Shown in pieces: positions 1-6,566 of a stretch of 8,289 bases of DNA; positions within the stretch are counted from its first letter, which is position 1; each line of letters opens with the position of its first letter. The stretch comes from Alphaproteobacteria bacterium (GTDB taxonomy: Bacteria > Pseudomonadota > Alphaproteobacteria > GCA-2731375), in contig JASLMY010000223.1 in assembly GCA_030746295.1 (NCBI GenBank), forward strand, positions 1 through 8,289, in the 5' to 3' direction. A model generated the notes under the pieces. The model worked only from the letters and a program-made list of their open reading frames with translations. It ran no database searches and was not told the DNA's origin. A program made the translations under genes and the position numbers.

Positions 1-21
1 GTGGCGGATTTTTGCTCCGCC
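1..21 (+). repeat. 21-bp repeat, copy A
   Basis: This copy matches 48-68 at 19 of 21 positions by eye, differing only at bases 5 and 7. Within it, GGCGGA (3-8) and TCCGCC (16-21) are inverted around TTTTTGC. The A/T core stands out against the GC-rich surroundings. It is probably a transposase-binding site of the putative IS21-type end. Confidence 0.7.
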
Positions 22-47
22 CGCAGCCGGACATCCCAGCCGCCTCA

Positions 48-68
48 GTGGTGTATTTTTGCTCCGCC
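48..68 (+). repeat. 21-bp repeat, copy B
   Basis: This is the second copy of the 1-21 repeat, in direct orientation and offset by 47 bp. Its left arm has diverged (GGTGTA), so the inverted repeat seen in copy A is lost, but the TTTTTGCTCCGCC half is exact. It lies next to the presumed element terminus at about 75. Confidence 0.7.
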
Positions 69-82
69 GCTTACATCAGGGA

Positions 83-118
83 GTGAGGTCAAGTGCTGGC
101 ACCAGCCCAACGCCTCAC
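83..118. promoter_or_regulatory. Symmetric 36-bp dyad / hairpin upstream of the DUF3553 gene
   Basis: Two nested inverted repeats share one centre: GTGAGG (83-88) pairs with CCTCAC (113-118), and GCTGG (95-99) pairs with CCAGC (102-106). A mostly unpaired 6-nt symmetric bulge separates them. No T-tract follows, so it does not look like an intrinsic terminator. It lies 54 bp before the DUF3553 start, between the putative IS end and the formate dehydrogenase operon. An operator for a dimeric regulator or a 5' leader hairpin are both possible. No -35/-10 or sigma-54 promoter could be identified with confidence nearby. Confidence 0.4.
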
Positions 119-171
119 ATAGACTTGCCCGCCGGCACGAACGCCCGGACTGAATTGAAAGGCATGCGTCA

Positions 172-357
172 GTGTCGTTCGCAATCGTGCCCGGCGCCCT
201 AGTGCGCCATCCCGACGAGCCCGATTGGGGCTTGGGACAGGTGCAGTCAGTGATCGGTGCGCGGATCACCGTCAACTTCGAAGGTGCCGGCAAGGTCTTG
301 ATAAATGCCGATCACGTTGATCTGATCGTCGTCGAGGATCAACCCATGGCATGCTGA
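172..357 (+). CDS. DUF3553 family small protein
   Basis: This 61-aa protein matches my memory of the DUF3553 family (PF12073). That family is a short all-beta domain with the pattern PGxLVRHPDxPDWGxGQVQS, then a glycine turn, RITVNFExAGKxxIN and a final short strand. The match covers residues 7 to about 53, so the protein is full length for the family. The function is not established; similar small folds occur in nucleic-acid-associated proteins, which is only a hint. It starts at GTG, preceded by GAAAGG (157-162) with 9 nt spacing; the ATG at 164 is in another frame. Its stop lies 29 bp before the diaphorase start, and the same strand suggests co-transcription. No membrane segment, signal peptide or cysteine cluster is visible. 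Confidence 0.85.
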   Translation: MSFAIVPGALVRHPDEPDWGLGQVQSVIGARITVNFEGAGKVLINADHVDLIVVEDQPMAC

Positions 358-386
358 CCGCGGGACGAGGGGAACGGACGGCCAAC

Positions 387-2093
387 ATGAACAAGAACAA
401 TGGCATCGGTGGCGGTGCCGCCCACAGGACGCATCACCCTGGCGGCGGCGGACGGATGGGCCTTCGCCATCCCAAGGGCCGTCAGGTGACACCCGACGCC
501 CTAGCCGAAATTGGCGGGCTCTTGGACGAACGGCCGCGCGGGCCCGAGTTCCTGGTCGAGAACCTACACTTGATTCAGGACCGCTACGGCTGTCTTCGGA
601 CGGTGCATCTCGCCGCTCTCGCCGAGCACATGCGGCTTTCCATGGCTGCGGTCTGGGAGGTCGTGACCTTCTATCACAATTTCGATGTGGTGAAGGATGA
701 AGCCCCGGCACCACTGCCCACCGTTCGGGTCTGCGACAGCCTCAGCTGCGCCCTCGCCGGCGCGGCCGAGCTGAAGGCCGGACTAGCAGCTGGGCTCGGC
801 ACCGAGGTCCGCGTTACTCATGGCGCCTGCATGGGACGCTGCGACCAGGCGCCGGTGGCGCGGGTCGGTCAGAGTTTCGTCTCAAAGGCGACGGTGGCGC
901 GGGTCGAAGCCGCGCTCAAAGCCGGCGACGAAGCCTCATTGCCCGGCTACATCGATTTCGGGGCTTACCGAAAGGATGGCGGCTATCGCCTGCTGCAACG
1001 CTGTCACGCCGGCGACGAGAGCGGCGAGGCGATCATCGCCGCTCTCGAGGCTTGCGGGCTCAGGGGCCTCGGCGGTGCCGGCTTCCCGACCGGCATGAAG
1101 TGGCGCTTCGTCCGCCAGGCACCGGGTCCCAGGCTGATGGCCGTCAACGCCGACGAGAGCGAGCCCGGCACCTTCAAGGACCGCCATTTCCTGGTCACCG
1201 ATCCGCACCGCTTCATCGAGGGCATGCTGATCGGCGCCTTCGCCGTCGAGGCGGAAGCGATTTACATCTATCTCCGAGACGAGTACCCGGACGTCCGTCG
1301 CATTTTGGAGTCGGAGCTGGCACTGCTGGAAGACCTGACCTTGCATCTGCCGGAAATCTACCTCCGACGCGGGGCCGGCGCCTATATCTGCGGCGAGGAA
1401 TCCGCGATGCTGGAAAGCATCGAGGGCAAGCGCGGCCTCCCCCGCCACAAGCCACCCTTCCCCTCCGAAGTCGGCCTATTCGGCCAGCCGACGCTGATCA
1501 ACAACGTCGAGACGCTCTATTGGGTTCGTGACGTGGTCGAGCGCGGCGCGGAATGGTTCGATGCCCAAGGCCTCGACGGACACAAGGGAACCAAGAGCTA
1601 TTCCGTCTCCGGCCGCGTCAAGGAACCGGGGGTCAAGCTGGCGCCGGCCGGAATTACGCTGAACGATTTGATCGCGCAGCATTGCGGCGGCATGGCCGAC
1701 GGCCACAGCCTCAAGGCCTTCCTGCCGGGCGGCGCCTCGGGCGGCATCTTTCCCGCTCGCATGGCCAATTTGCCGCTCGATTTTGGCAGCTTCGAGCCAC
1801 ATGGCGGCTTCATCGGCTCGGCCGCCATCATCGTGCTGTCGGACCGTGACAGCGTCGCCGAGGCGGCGCTCAACTTGCTGCGGTTTTTCGAGGATGAAAG
1901 CTGCGGGCAATGTACACCCTGCCGAGTCGGCACCGAGAAGGCGGTGAAGTTGATGAGCGAGGCACATTGGAATCGCGAGGCGCTGGAGGACCTAGCCGGC
2001 GTCATGGCCGATGCCTCGATCTGCGGTCTCGGCCAAGCCGCGGCCAACCCGTTGCGCTCGGCGATGAAGTATTTCCCGGAGGAGCTGCCATGA
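387..2093 (+). CDS. fdh1B: NAD-dependent formate dehydrogenase, fused NuoE/NuoF-type beta (diaphorase) subunit
   Basis: This 568-aa cytoplasmic subunit passes electrons between the catalytic subunit and NAD+/NADH. It fuses a NuoE-like thioredoxin-fold domain (about residues 30-180) with [2Fe-2S] ligands C116, C121, C148 and C152 to a NuoF-like domain (about 190-565). The NuoF part shows the FMN/NAD glycine-rich stretch GLRGLGGAGFPTGMKW (224-239), NADESEPGTFKDR (254-266), GAGAYICGEES (330-340), and [4Fe-4S] ligands C506, C509, C512 (ESCGQCTPC) and C546. Separate FdsG and FdsB proteins do this job in Rhodobacter and Cupriavidus; the fused layout matches FDH1B of Methylorubrum extorquens. The ATG at 387 gives the usual short N-terminus before HPK-GRQVTP and has GAGGGGA at 367-373 (13 nt, rather long). 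Other in-frame starts are 351, overlapping the upstream stop, and 456. The stop overlaps the next gene as ATGA. Confidence 0.95.
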   Translation: MNKNNGIGGGAAHRTHHPGGGGRMGLRHPKGRQVTPDALAEIGGLLDERPRGPEFLVENLHLIQDRYGCLRTVHLAALAEHMRLSMAAVWEVVTFYHNFDVVKDEAPAPLPTVRVCDSLSCALAGAAELKAGLAAGLGTEVRVTHGACMGRCDQAPVARVGQSFVSKATVARVEAALKAGDEASLPGYIDFGAYRKDGGYRLLQRCHAGDESGEAIIAALEACGLRGLGGAGFPTGMKWRFVRQAPGPRLMAVNADESEPGTFKDRHFLVTDPHRFIEGMLIGAFAVEAEAIYIYLRDEYPDVRRILESELALLEDLTLHLPEIYLRRGAGAYICGEESAMLESIEGKRGLPRHKPPFPSEVGLFGQPTLINNVETLYWVRDVVERGAEWFDAQGLDGHKGTKSYSVSGRVKEPGVKLAPAGITLNDLIAQHCGGMADGHSLKAFLPGGASGGIFPARMANLPLDFGSFEPHGGFIGSAAIIVLSDRDSVAEAALNLLRFFEDESCGQCTPCRVGTEKAVKLMSEAHWNREALEDLAGVMADASICGLGQAAANPLRSAMKYFPEELP

Positions 2094-4858
2094 GCGACGC
2101 CGCCGGCGCCACCGACCAAGTGGTGTTCGAGCTCGACGGCCGCGAGGTCGCCGCCATGCCCGGCGAAAGCATCTGGCAAGCCGCGGCCCGCCAAGGCACG
2201 ACGATCCCGCATCTTTGCTATTCGACCCAAGCGACCTACCGCGCCGACGGCAACTGTCGTGCCTGCATGGTCGAGATCGAGGGCGAGCGGGTCCTCGCGG
2301 CCTCCTGCATTCGAAAACCCACAGCTGGTATGAAGGTGCGCATCGCCGGCCACCGTGCGGTTCAGGCCCGCGAGATGGTGATGGAGCTGCTGCTCTCCGA
2401 CCAACCGCCGCGCGAGGTGGCGCACGAGCCCGATTCCCGGCTTTGGCACTGGGCGGAGAAGCAAGGCGTACGCGAGAGCCGCTATCCGGCACGCCTGGCG
2501 CCGGCACCCGATTTCAGCCATCCAGCGATGGCCGTCAACTTGGATGCATGTATTCACTGCACCCTCTGCGTTCGGGCCTGCCGCGAGGTCCAGGTCAACG
2601 ACGTTATCGCCATGTCGGGACGAGGGGCGGAGGCACGCATCGTCTTCGACTTCGACGACCCCATGGGCGAGAGCACCTGCGTCGGTTGCGGCGAATGCGT
2701 CCAGGCCTGCCCGACCGGGGCGCTGATGCCGGCCGGCGATGTCGGCAAGGTTGCGCCCGACGCCTGCGTCAATTCGGTCTGCCCCTACTGCGGCGTCGGT
2801 TGCCAGCTCACCTTCAACGTCAAGGACGACAAGATCCTTTCGGTCGATGGCAGGCCCGGCCCCGCCAACCTGGGTCGGCTCTGCGTCAAGGGTCGCTTCG
2901 GCTTCGACTACGTCCACCACCCCCACCGCCTTACCCGGCCGATGCTGCGCAAGGAGGGCGTGCCCAAGGACGACGTCGAGATCGACCCGGCCGATCCCTG
3001 GAGTCATTTTCGCGAGGCCAGCTGGGAAGAGGCCCTAGATGCCGCGGCCCAGGGCCTCGCCCGGATCCGCGAGGCCGACGGCGGCCGGGCGCTGGCCGGC
3101 TTCGGCTCGGCCAAGGGCTCGAACGAGGAGGCCTATCTCTTCCAGAAGCTGGTCCGCACTGGATTCCACACCAACAACGTCGACCACTGCACCCGGCTCT
3201 GCCACGCGTCGTCGGTGGCGGCGCTGATGGAGACCATCGGCTCCGGCGCCGTCACCGCCCCCTTCACCGAGGCGGTCAATGCCGACGTCGTGCTGGTGAT
3301 CGGCTGCAATCCAGCGGTCAACCATCCGGTCGCCGCGACCTTCTTCAAGAACGCGGCCGAGCGCGGCGTCAGATTGATCGTCGCCGATCCCAGGGGTCAG
3401 GCCCTGAGCCGCCACGCCACCTGGATGCTGCAGCACAAGGCCGGTAGCGACGTCGCCCTGTTGAACGCGATGATGCACGTGATCGTCGCCGAGGGCCTGG
3501 TCGACCGCCAATATATCCAAGCCCATACCGAAGATTTCGAGGCCCTGGCCGCTCACTTGGACGCCTATTCGCCGGAGGCGATGGAGCCGGTCACCGGCGT
3601 TCCGCCGGCGGCGGTCCGCGCCTCGGCCCGGGCTTTCGCCACAGCCAAGGCGGCGATGGTGTTCTGGGGCATGGGCATATCGCAGCACGTGCACGGCACC
3701 GACAACGCCCGCTGCCTGATCTCGCTCTGCCTAATGTGCGGCCAGGTCGGGCGGCCGGGGACAGGGCTGCATCCGCTACGGGGTCAGAACAACGTCCAAG
3801 GCGCCTCCGACGCCGGCCTGATCCCGATCGTCTATCCCGACTACCAACCGGTCACCAACGATGCCGTGCGGGAGAAGTTTGAGGCCTTTTGGAACACCGA
3901 GCTCGATCCCGATGCCGGCCTCACCGTGGTCGAGATCACCGAGGCGATCCACGCCGGCGCGATCCGCGGCATGTACATCATGGGCGAGAACCCGGCGATG
4001 TCCGACCCCGACGTCGCACACGCCCGGGCGGCGCTGGCCAAGCTCGACCATCTGGTGGTGCAGGACCTGTTCCTGACCGAGACCGCCTGCTACGCCGACG
4101 TCGTCCTACCGGCCTCGGCCTGGCCCGAAAAGGACGGCACCGTCACCAACACCAACCGCCAAGTGCAACTCGGACGCCGGGCCCTGGGCCTGCCGGGCGA
4201 GGCTCGTCAGGACCTCTGGATCATCCAAGAGATTGCTCGGCGTCTCGGTCTAGAGTGGCAGTACGACCACGCCAGAGACGTCTTCGGCGAGATGCGCCAG
4301 GTGATGGCGTCGATCCATGGCATCACCTGGGAGCGTCTGGAAGCCGAGGACGCGGTCACCTATCCCTGCCTCGAAGAAGGCGATCCGGGTGACCCCGTGA
4401 TCTTCGCCGACGGCTTTCCAACGGCCTCCGGTCGCGGCAAGTTCGTCCCTGCCGCCATCATTCCACCGGACGAGGAGCCCGATTCCGACTATCCCTTCGT
4501 GCTGACCACGGGCCGGGTCCTGGAGCACTGGCATACCGGCGCCATGACCCGCCGTGCCGAGGTCCTGGACCGGATCGAGCCGGAGCCGCTGGTGCAGATG
4601 GCGCCAGCCGACGTCGCCCGGCTGGGCCTGGACGGCGCCGACAAGGTCCGTGTCGCCAGCCGGCGGGGCGCGATCGAGCTCGCCATCCGCAGCGATGCCG
4701 CCGTGCCGGCGGGCCTGGTCTTCATTCCCTTCTGCTTCGCCGAGGCAGCAGCGAACCTGCTGACCAACGCCGCCCTCGATCCGTTCGGCAAGATCCCGGA
4801 GGTCAAGTTCTGCGCCGTCAAGGTGGAACCGGCCGGCGAGGCTCAGGCGGCGGAGTGA
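2090..4858 (+). CDS. fdh1A: NAD-dependent formate dehydrogenase, catalytic alpha subunit (Mo/W-bis-MGD)
   Basis: This 922-aa subunit interconverts formate and CO2 at a Mo- or W-bis-MGD centre. In order it has: a NuoG-type [2Fe-2S] domain (C43, C56, C59, C73); a two-cluster ferredoxin domain (C154/C157/C160/C164 and C197/C200/C203/C207); the molybdopterin-oxidoreductase [4Fe-4S] site (C231, C234, C238, C265); and the catalytic domain. The metal ligand is Cys371 followed by His372 in HCTRLCHASS, so it is not a selenoenzyme. Arg564 in HPLRGQNNVQGASD sits 193 residues later, the same spacing as U140 to R333 in E. coli FdhF. The C-terminal molybdopterin-dinucleotide domain includes TGRVLEHWHTG. 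There is no Tat signal, so it is cytoplasmic. GGAGGAG (2078-2084) lies 5 nt before the ATG. The His-x3-Cys-x2-Cys cluster segment of NuoG/FdsA is absent, as I recall for tungsten FDH1A of M. extorquens. Sequence alone cannot decide W versus Mo. Equivalent names are fdsA and fdhF. Confidence 0.96.
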   Translation: MSDAAGATDQVVFELDGREVAAMPGESIWQAAARQGTTIPHLCYSTQATYRADGNCRACMVEIEGERVLAASCIRKPTAGMKVRIAGHRAVQAREMVMELLLSDQPPREVAHEPDSRLWHWAEKQGVRESRYPARLAPAPDFSHPAMAVNLDACIHCTLCVRACREVQVNDVIAMSGRGAEARIVFDFDDPMGESTCVGCGECVQACPTGALMPAGDVGKVAPDACVNSVCPYCGVGCQLTFNVKDDKILSVDGRPGPANLGRLCVKGRFGFDYVHHPHRLTRPMLRKEGVPKDDVEIDPADPWSHFREASWEEALDAAAQGLARIREADGGRALAGFGSAKGSNEEAYLFQKLVRTGFHTNNVDHCTRLCHASSVAALMETIGSGAVTAPFTEAVNADVVLVIGCNPAVNHPVAATFFKNAAERGVRLIVADPRGQALSRHATWMLQHKAGSDVALLNAMMHVIVAEGLVDRQYIQAHTEDFEALAAHLDAYSPEAMEPVTGVPPAAVRASARAFATAKAAMVFWGMGISQHVHGTDNARCLISLCLMCGQVGRPGTGLHPLRGQNNVQGASDAGLIPIVYPDYQPVTNDAVREKFEAFWNTELDPDAGLTVVEITEAIHAGAIRGMYIMGENPAMSDPDVAHARAALAKLDHLVVQDLFLTETACYADVVLPASAWPEKDGTVTNTNRQVQLGRRALGLPGEARQDLWIIQEIARRLGLEWQYDHARDVFGEMRQVMASIHGITWERLEAEDAVTYPCLEEGDPGDPVIFADGFPTASGRGKFVPAAIIPPDEEPDSDYPFVLTTGRVLEHWHTGAMTRRAEVLDRIEPEPLVQMAPADVARLGLDGADKVRVASRRGAIELAIRSDAAVPAGLVFIPFCFAEAAANLLTNAALDPFGKIPEVKFCAVKVEPAGEAQAAE

Positions 4859-4931
4859 GGCGACGACCCGCTCGGATGTGACGATTTCGTTATTTTTCTT
4901 TTCCGCGTCGCTTTGTTGAAATGGTGACAAA

Positions 4932-4937
4932 GGGAGG
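4932..4937 (+). promoter_or_regulatory. Ribosome binding site that fixes the start of the first exported cysteine protein
   Basis: GGGAGG lies 7 nt before the ATG at 4945. It falls inside the reading frame that would begin at the ATG at 4921. It therefore favours 4945, which also puts a clean signal peptide directly at the N-terminus. Confidence 0.8.
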
Positions 4938-4944
4938 CACGGCT

Positions 4945-5373
4945 ATGAGAATTCTCTACGTCTTGGCCCTGACGGCACTACTGACGATCGGCGGTGGATC
5001 GGCGTATGCCGCTAAGGAGGGTCAGATCCGCGTCACCGGCGAGGTGATCGACGCCTGGTGCTATCTCTCCGAGATCATGTATCCGCTCGGCACGGCGCAT
5101 CACCAGTGTGCCCTTTGGTGCGCCGTCGGCGGCATTCCGGTCGGCATCCTCGACGATGCCGGTGTCGTTCACATCCTGCTCGAGATGCCCGGTGAGACGG
5201 CCAACGTCCAACCTGAAGGCGTGCTTCGCATCCAGAGCCACCGCGTCACCTTCGAGGGCCGCGCGATCGAGCGGGACGGCGTCAAGTACCTCCTCGTCGG
5301 CAAGATGATCGAGGATGCCGGCATCGTCAATCAGACCCACGAGGAACACGGCATTCAGCCCTTCGGCGACTAG
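4945..5373 (+). CDS. Exported small cysteine protein, hypothetical (paralogue of the next gene)
   Basis: This 142-aa protein has a Sec-type signal peptide: MR, a hydrophobic core to about residue 16, and probable cleavage after AYA at residue 22. The mature part, about 120 aa, starts with a strand-rich segment. It carries C39 (VIDAWC), His52-His53 and C55-x3-C59 (HHQCALWC), followed by GGIPVGILDDAG. Later strands include HRVTFEGRAIERDGVKYLLV. The layout suggests a small beta-barrel, possibly OB-like; that is inference. I recall uncharacterised secreted proteins with the same CY...HxxCAxxC...GxPVGxL signature, but no proven function. C-x3-C without a following His is not a standard c-type heme site, so metal binding or disulfides are more likely. 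The gene begins 86 bp after the alpha subunit stop, in the same direction. That gap is AT-richer (about 4884-4903) and could hold a promoter, though none is clear. Confidence 0.88.
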   Translation: MRILYVLALTALLTIGGGSAYAAKEGQIRVTGEVIDAWCYLSEIMYPLGTAHHQCALWCAVGGIPVGILDDAGVVHILLEMPGETANVQPEGVLRIQSHRVTFEGRAIERDGVKYLLVGKMIEDAGIVNQTHEEHGIQPFGD

Positions 5374-5403
5374 TGGATAAAGACCGGGATCGGAGACCAG
5401 GAT

Positions 5404-5928
5404 ATGCGCAGCTTGATCCTCATGATGGCCCTTCTCACCGCCCTTGCGGCACCCGCGCAAGCGGCCGAGGAATGGGGCGTTCCGGGTGAGAAGATCGCCC
5501 GTTTCGAAGCCAAGGTGGTCGATATCCTCTGCGAGTTGACCGGCAATTGCCCCGAGGCCTGCGGCGCCGGCGCCCGTCAGCTTGGCCTCCTAAAGGACGA
5601 CGGGACGCTCGTGCTGGCGATCAAGAACAACTACCCCTTCACCGGTGCCACCCGGGACCTGACCGACTTCTGCGGCAAGCGGGTCGTCGCCGACGGTCTG
5701 ATGATCGAGAATCGCGGCACCCGCTTCTTCAACCTGCAATTCGTCCGTCTGGCGCCCGACGGCAAATGGCGCCGCGCCAATCGCTGGATCGACCGCTGGG
5801 CCGCCGACCAGGGCGTGGCTGCCGACAGCGAGACCGCCAAGCAGTGGTTCCGCAACGACCCCACGGTGAAGGCGATCCAGAAAGAAGAAGGCGGAAAGCT
5901 CGGTATCCCCGGCCTCAAGGCCGAGTAG
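5404..5928 (+). CDS. Exported small cysteine protein, hypothetical (divergent paralogue of the previous gene)
   Basis: This 174-aa protein has a signal peptide with probable cleavage after AQA at residue 20. The mature protein repeats the neighbour's plan: KVVDILC (C43), C49-x3-C53, then six residues and LGLLKDDG. A strand and an extra C90 in DFCGKRVVADG follow, then an RGTRFFNLQFVRL strand. Spacing from the C-x3-C pair to the Gly-Leu-Leu segment is identical in both proteins, which supports common ancestry. The histidine pair of the first protein is missing and the C1-C2 loop is about ten residues shorter. A C-terminal extension (about 120-174), rich in Trp, Arg and Lys, is unique to this one. 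GGAG (5392-5395) stands 8 nt before the ATG, and only 30 bp separates it from the previous stop, so the two are probably co-transcribed. Function unknown; a periplasmic metal or redox partner is a guess. Confidence 0.87.
   Translation: MRSLILMMALLTALAAPAQAAEEWGVPGEKIARFEAKVVDILCELTGNCPEACGAGARQLGLLKDDGTLVLAIKNNYPFTGATRDLTDFCGKRVVADGLMIENRGTRFFNLQFVRLAPDGKWRRANRWIDRWAADQGVAADSETAKQWFRNDPTVKAIQKEEGGKLGIPGLKAE
5910..5923. other. Short GC hairpin at the convergence point
   Basis: CGGCCT and AGGCCG form a perfect 6-bp stem around CA, directly before the stop of the second cysteine protein. No T-tract follows in either direction. It may slow or end transcription where the two operons meet, but it is not a textbook terminator. 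In so GC-rich a sequence it could also be chance. Confidence 0.25.
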
Positions 5929-5933
5929 TCCGC

Positions 5934-6566
5934 TCAACCTAGTAGCCGCTCCGCCTCCGCCAGATCCTCGGGCCGGTTGGCGTTGAAGAAGGGGTCGATG
6001 GGGTCGGTTGGCCAAGCGACCTCGACGACGCCATGGCGCCGGGTCCAGAGATCGATCTTGCGGAGCCCCTCGTCGGCCAGGGCCCGGCGCAAATTGTCGG
6101 CGAGGTCGAGCCGCCAAAGCCCAACCACGGGGTGGCTGCGGCCAGCCGACGCAGCACAAGCGAGCGGTGCGCCTTCGGCCACGGCCTCGCGATAGAGGCG
6201 CGCGACCAAATCCCTCGGCAGGAACGGCGCATCGGTCGGAAAGCTGGCGAGCCATTGGGCGCCGGGCGAGTTCTCGCGTACCTGGTCCATCGCCGCCAGA
6301 ACGCCGGCCAGCGGTCCGGCGAAACCCTCGATCTGGTCCGCGACGACGGCCAAGCCAAAGGCCCCGAAGCGGGCCGGGTCGCCGTTGGCGTTCAGGATCA
6401 AATGGCCAACTTGTGGCTGCACCCGTTCGATGACGTGGCTCAAGAGAGGCCGGCCGGCGAGCGGCCGCAAGCACTTGTCACCGCCGCCCATGCGCCTGGC
6501 GAGGCCGCCAGCGAGCAACACGCCGACGATCGCGTCCTTGTTCGGGGCGTCGATATCAGGCGGCAT
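5934..6566 (-). CDS. mobA: Molybdenum cofactor guanylyltransferase MobA
   Basis: This 210-aa cytoplasmic enzyme transfers GMP from GTP to molybdopterin, giving the MGD cofactor that the bis-MGD formate dehydrogenase upstream needs. The nucleotide-binding signature GVLLAGGLARRMGGGDK (15-31) is intact. It is followed by PLAGRPLL (35-42), LILNANGD (57-63), the metal-binding-type segment SFPTDAPFLP (108-117, Asp112), GRSHPVVGLW (142-151) and the C-terminal FFNANRPEDL (193-202). The length is normal for MobA. Its ATG lies inside the end of fdhD (11-bp overlap), so translation is probably coupled and no strong separate RBS is seen. It runs convergently into the second cysteine protein with only 5 bp between the stops. 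Confidence 0.95.
   Translation of the reverse strand: MPPDIDAPNKDAIVGVLLAGGLARRMGGGDKCLRPLAGRPLLSHVIERVQPQVGHLILNANGDPARFGAFGLAVVADQIEGFAGPLAGVLAAMDQVRENSPGAQWLASFPTDAPFLPRDLVARLYREAVAEGAPLACAASAGRSHPVVGLWRLDLADNLRRALADEGLRKIDLWTRRHGVVEVAWPTDPIDPFFNANRPEDLAEAERLLG

Larger units (their letters stand above)
1..75. mobile_element. Probable outer end of an IS21-family insertion sequence (element lies to the left)
   Basis: The first 75 bases hold two copies of a 21-bp repeat (1-21 and 48-68) with a TTTTTGCTCCGCC core. A short tail ending in TTACA follows at 71-75. IS21-family elements characteristically carry several such transposase-binding repeats inside each end and finish in 5'-TG...CA-3', so the terminal CA would be bases 74-75. 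The first copy is also a small inverted repeat, GGCGGA/TCCGCC. No istA or istB coding sequence is in the window, so the assignment rests on end architecture alone. It could instead be an unrelated repeat pair or a solo remnant. Confidence 0.45.

Noticed and set aside
95..160. Possible sigma-54 promoter: TGGCAC at 98-103 and CGGCACG further on
   Set aside because: Neither has the required GC (TTGC-like) element at the correct -12 spacing.
853..906. A 15-bp direct repeat (853-867 and 892-906) inside the diaphorase gene
   Set aside because: The copies are 39 bp apart and in frame, encoding PVARVG and TVARVE. This is best explained by similar residues and biased codon use rather than by a functional repeat.
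1598..3007. Long open frame on the minus strand across the alpha/beta junction, and similar long antisense frames elsewhere
   Set aside because: They are shadows of GC-rich coding DNA. The plus-strand products have full domain and cofactor-ligand conservation, and the antisense translations show no recognisable family.
3181..3206. Selenocysteine at the active site of the alpha subunit
   Set aside because: The codon at 3200-3202 is TGC (Cys), and there is no in-frame TGA.
4859..4944. Terminator after the alpha subunit, from GCGACG (4860-4865) and CGTCGC (4906-4911) with nearby T-runs
   Set aside because: The arms are 40 nt apart and only 6 bp long, and the T-rich stretch lies inside the loop rather than after the stem.
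4921..4944. Upstream ATG at 4921 as the start of the first cysteine protein
   Set aside because: It would put a polar extension before the signal peptide and place the strong GGGAGG site inside the gene. The ATG at 4945 fits much better.
5059..5121. c-type heme site in the first cysteine protein
   Set aside because: The spacing is C-x3-C with no following His, so it does not match CxxCH or its usual variants.
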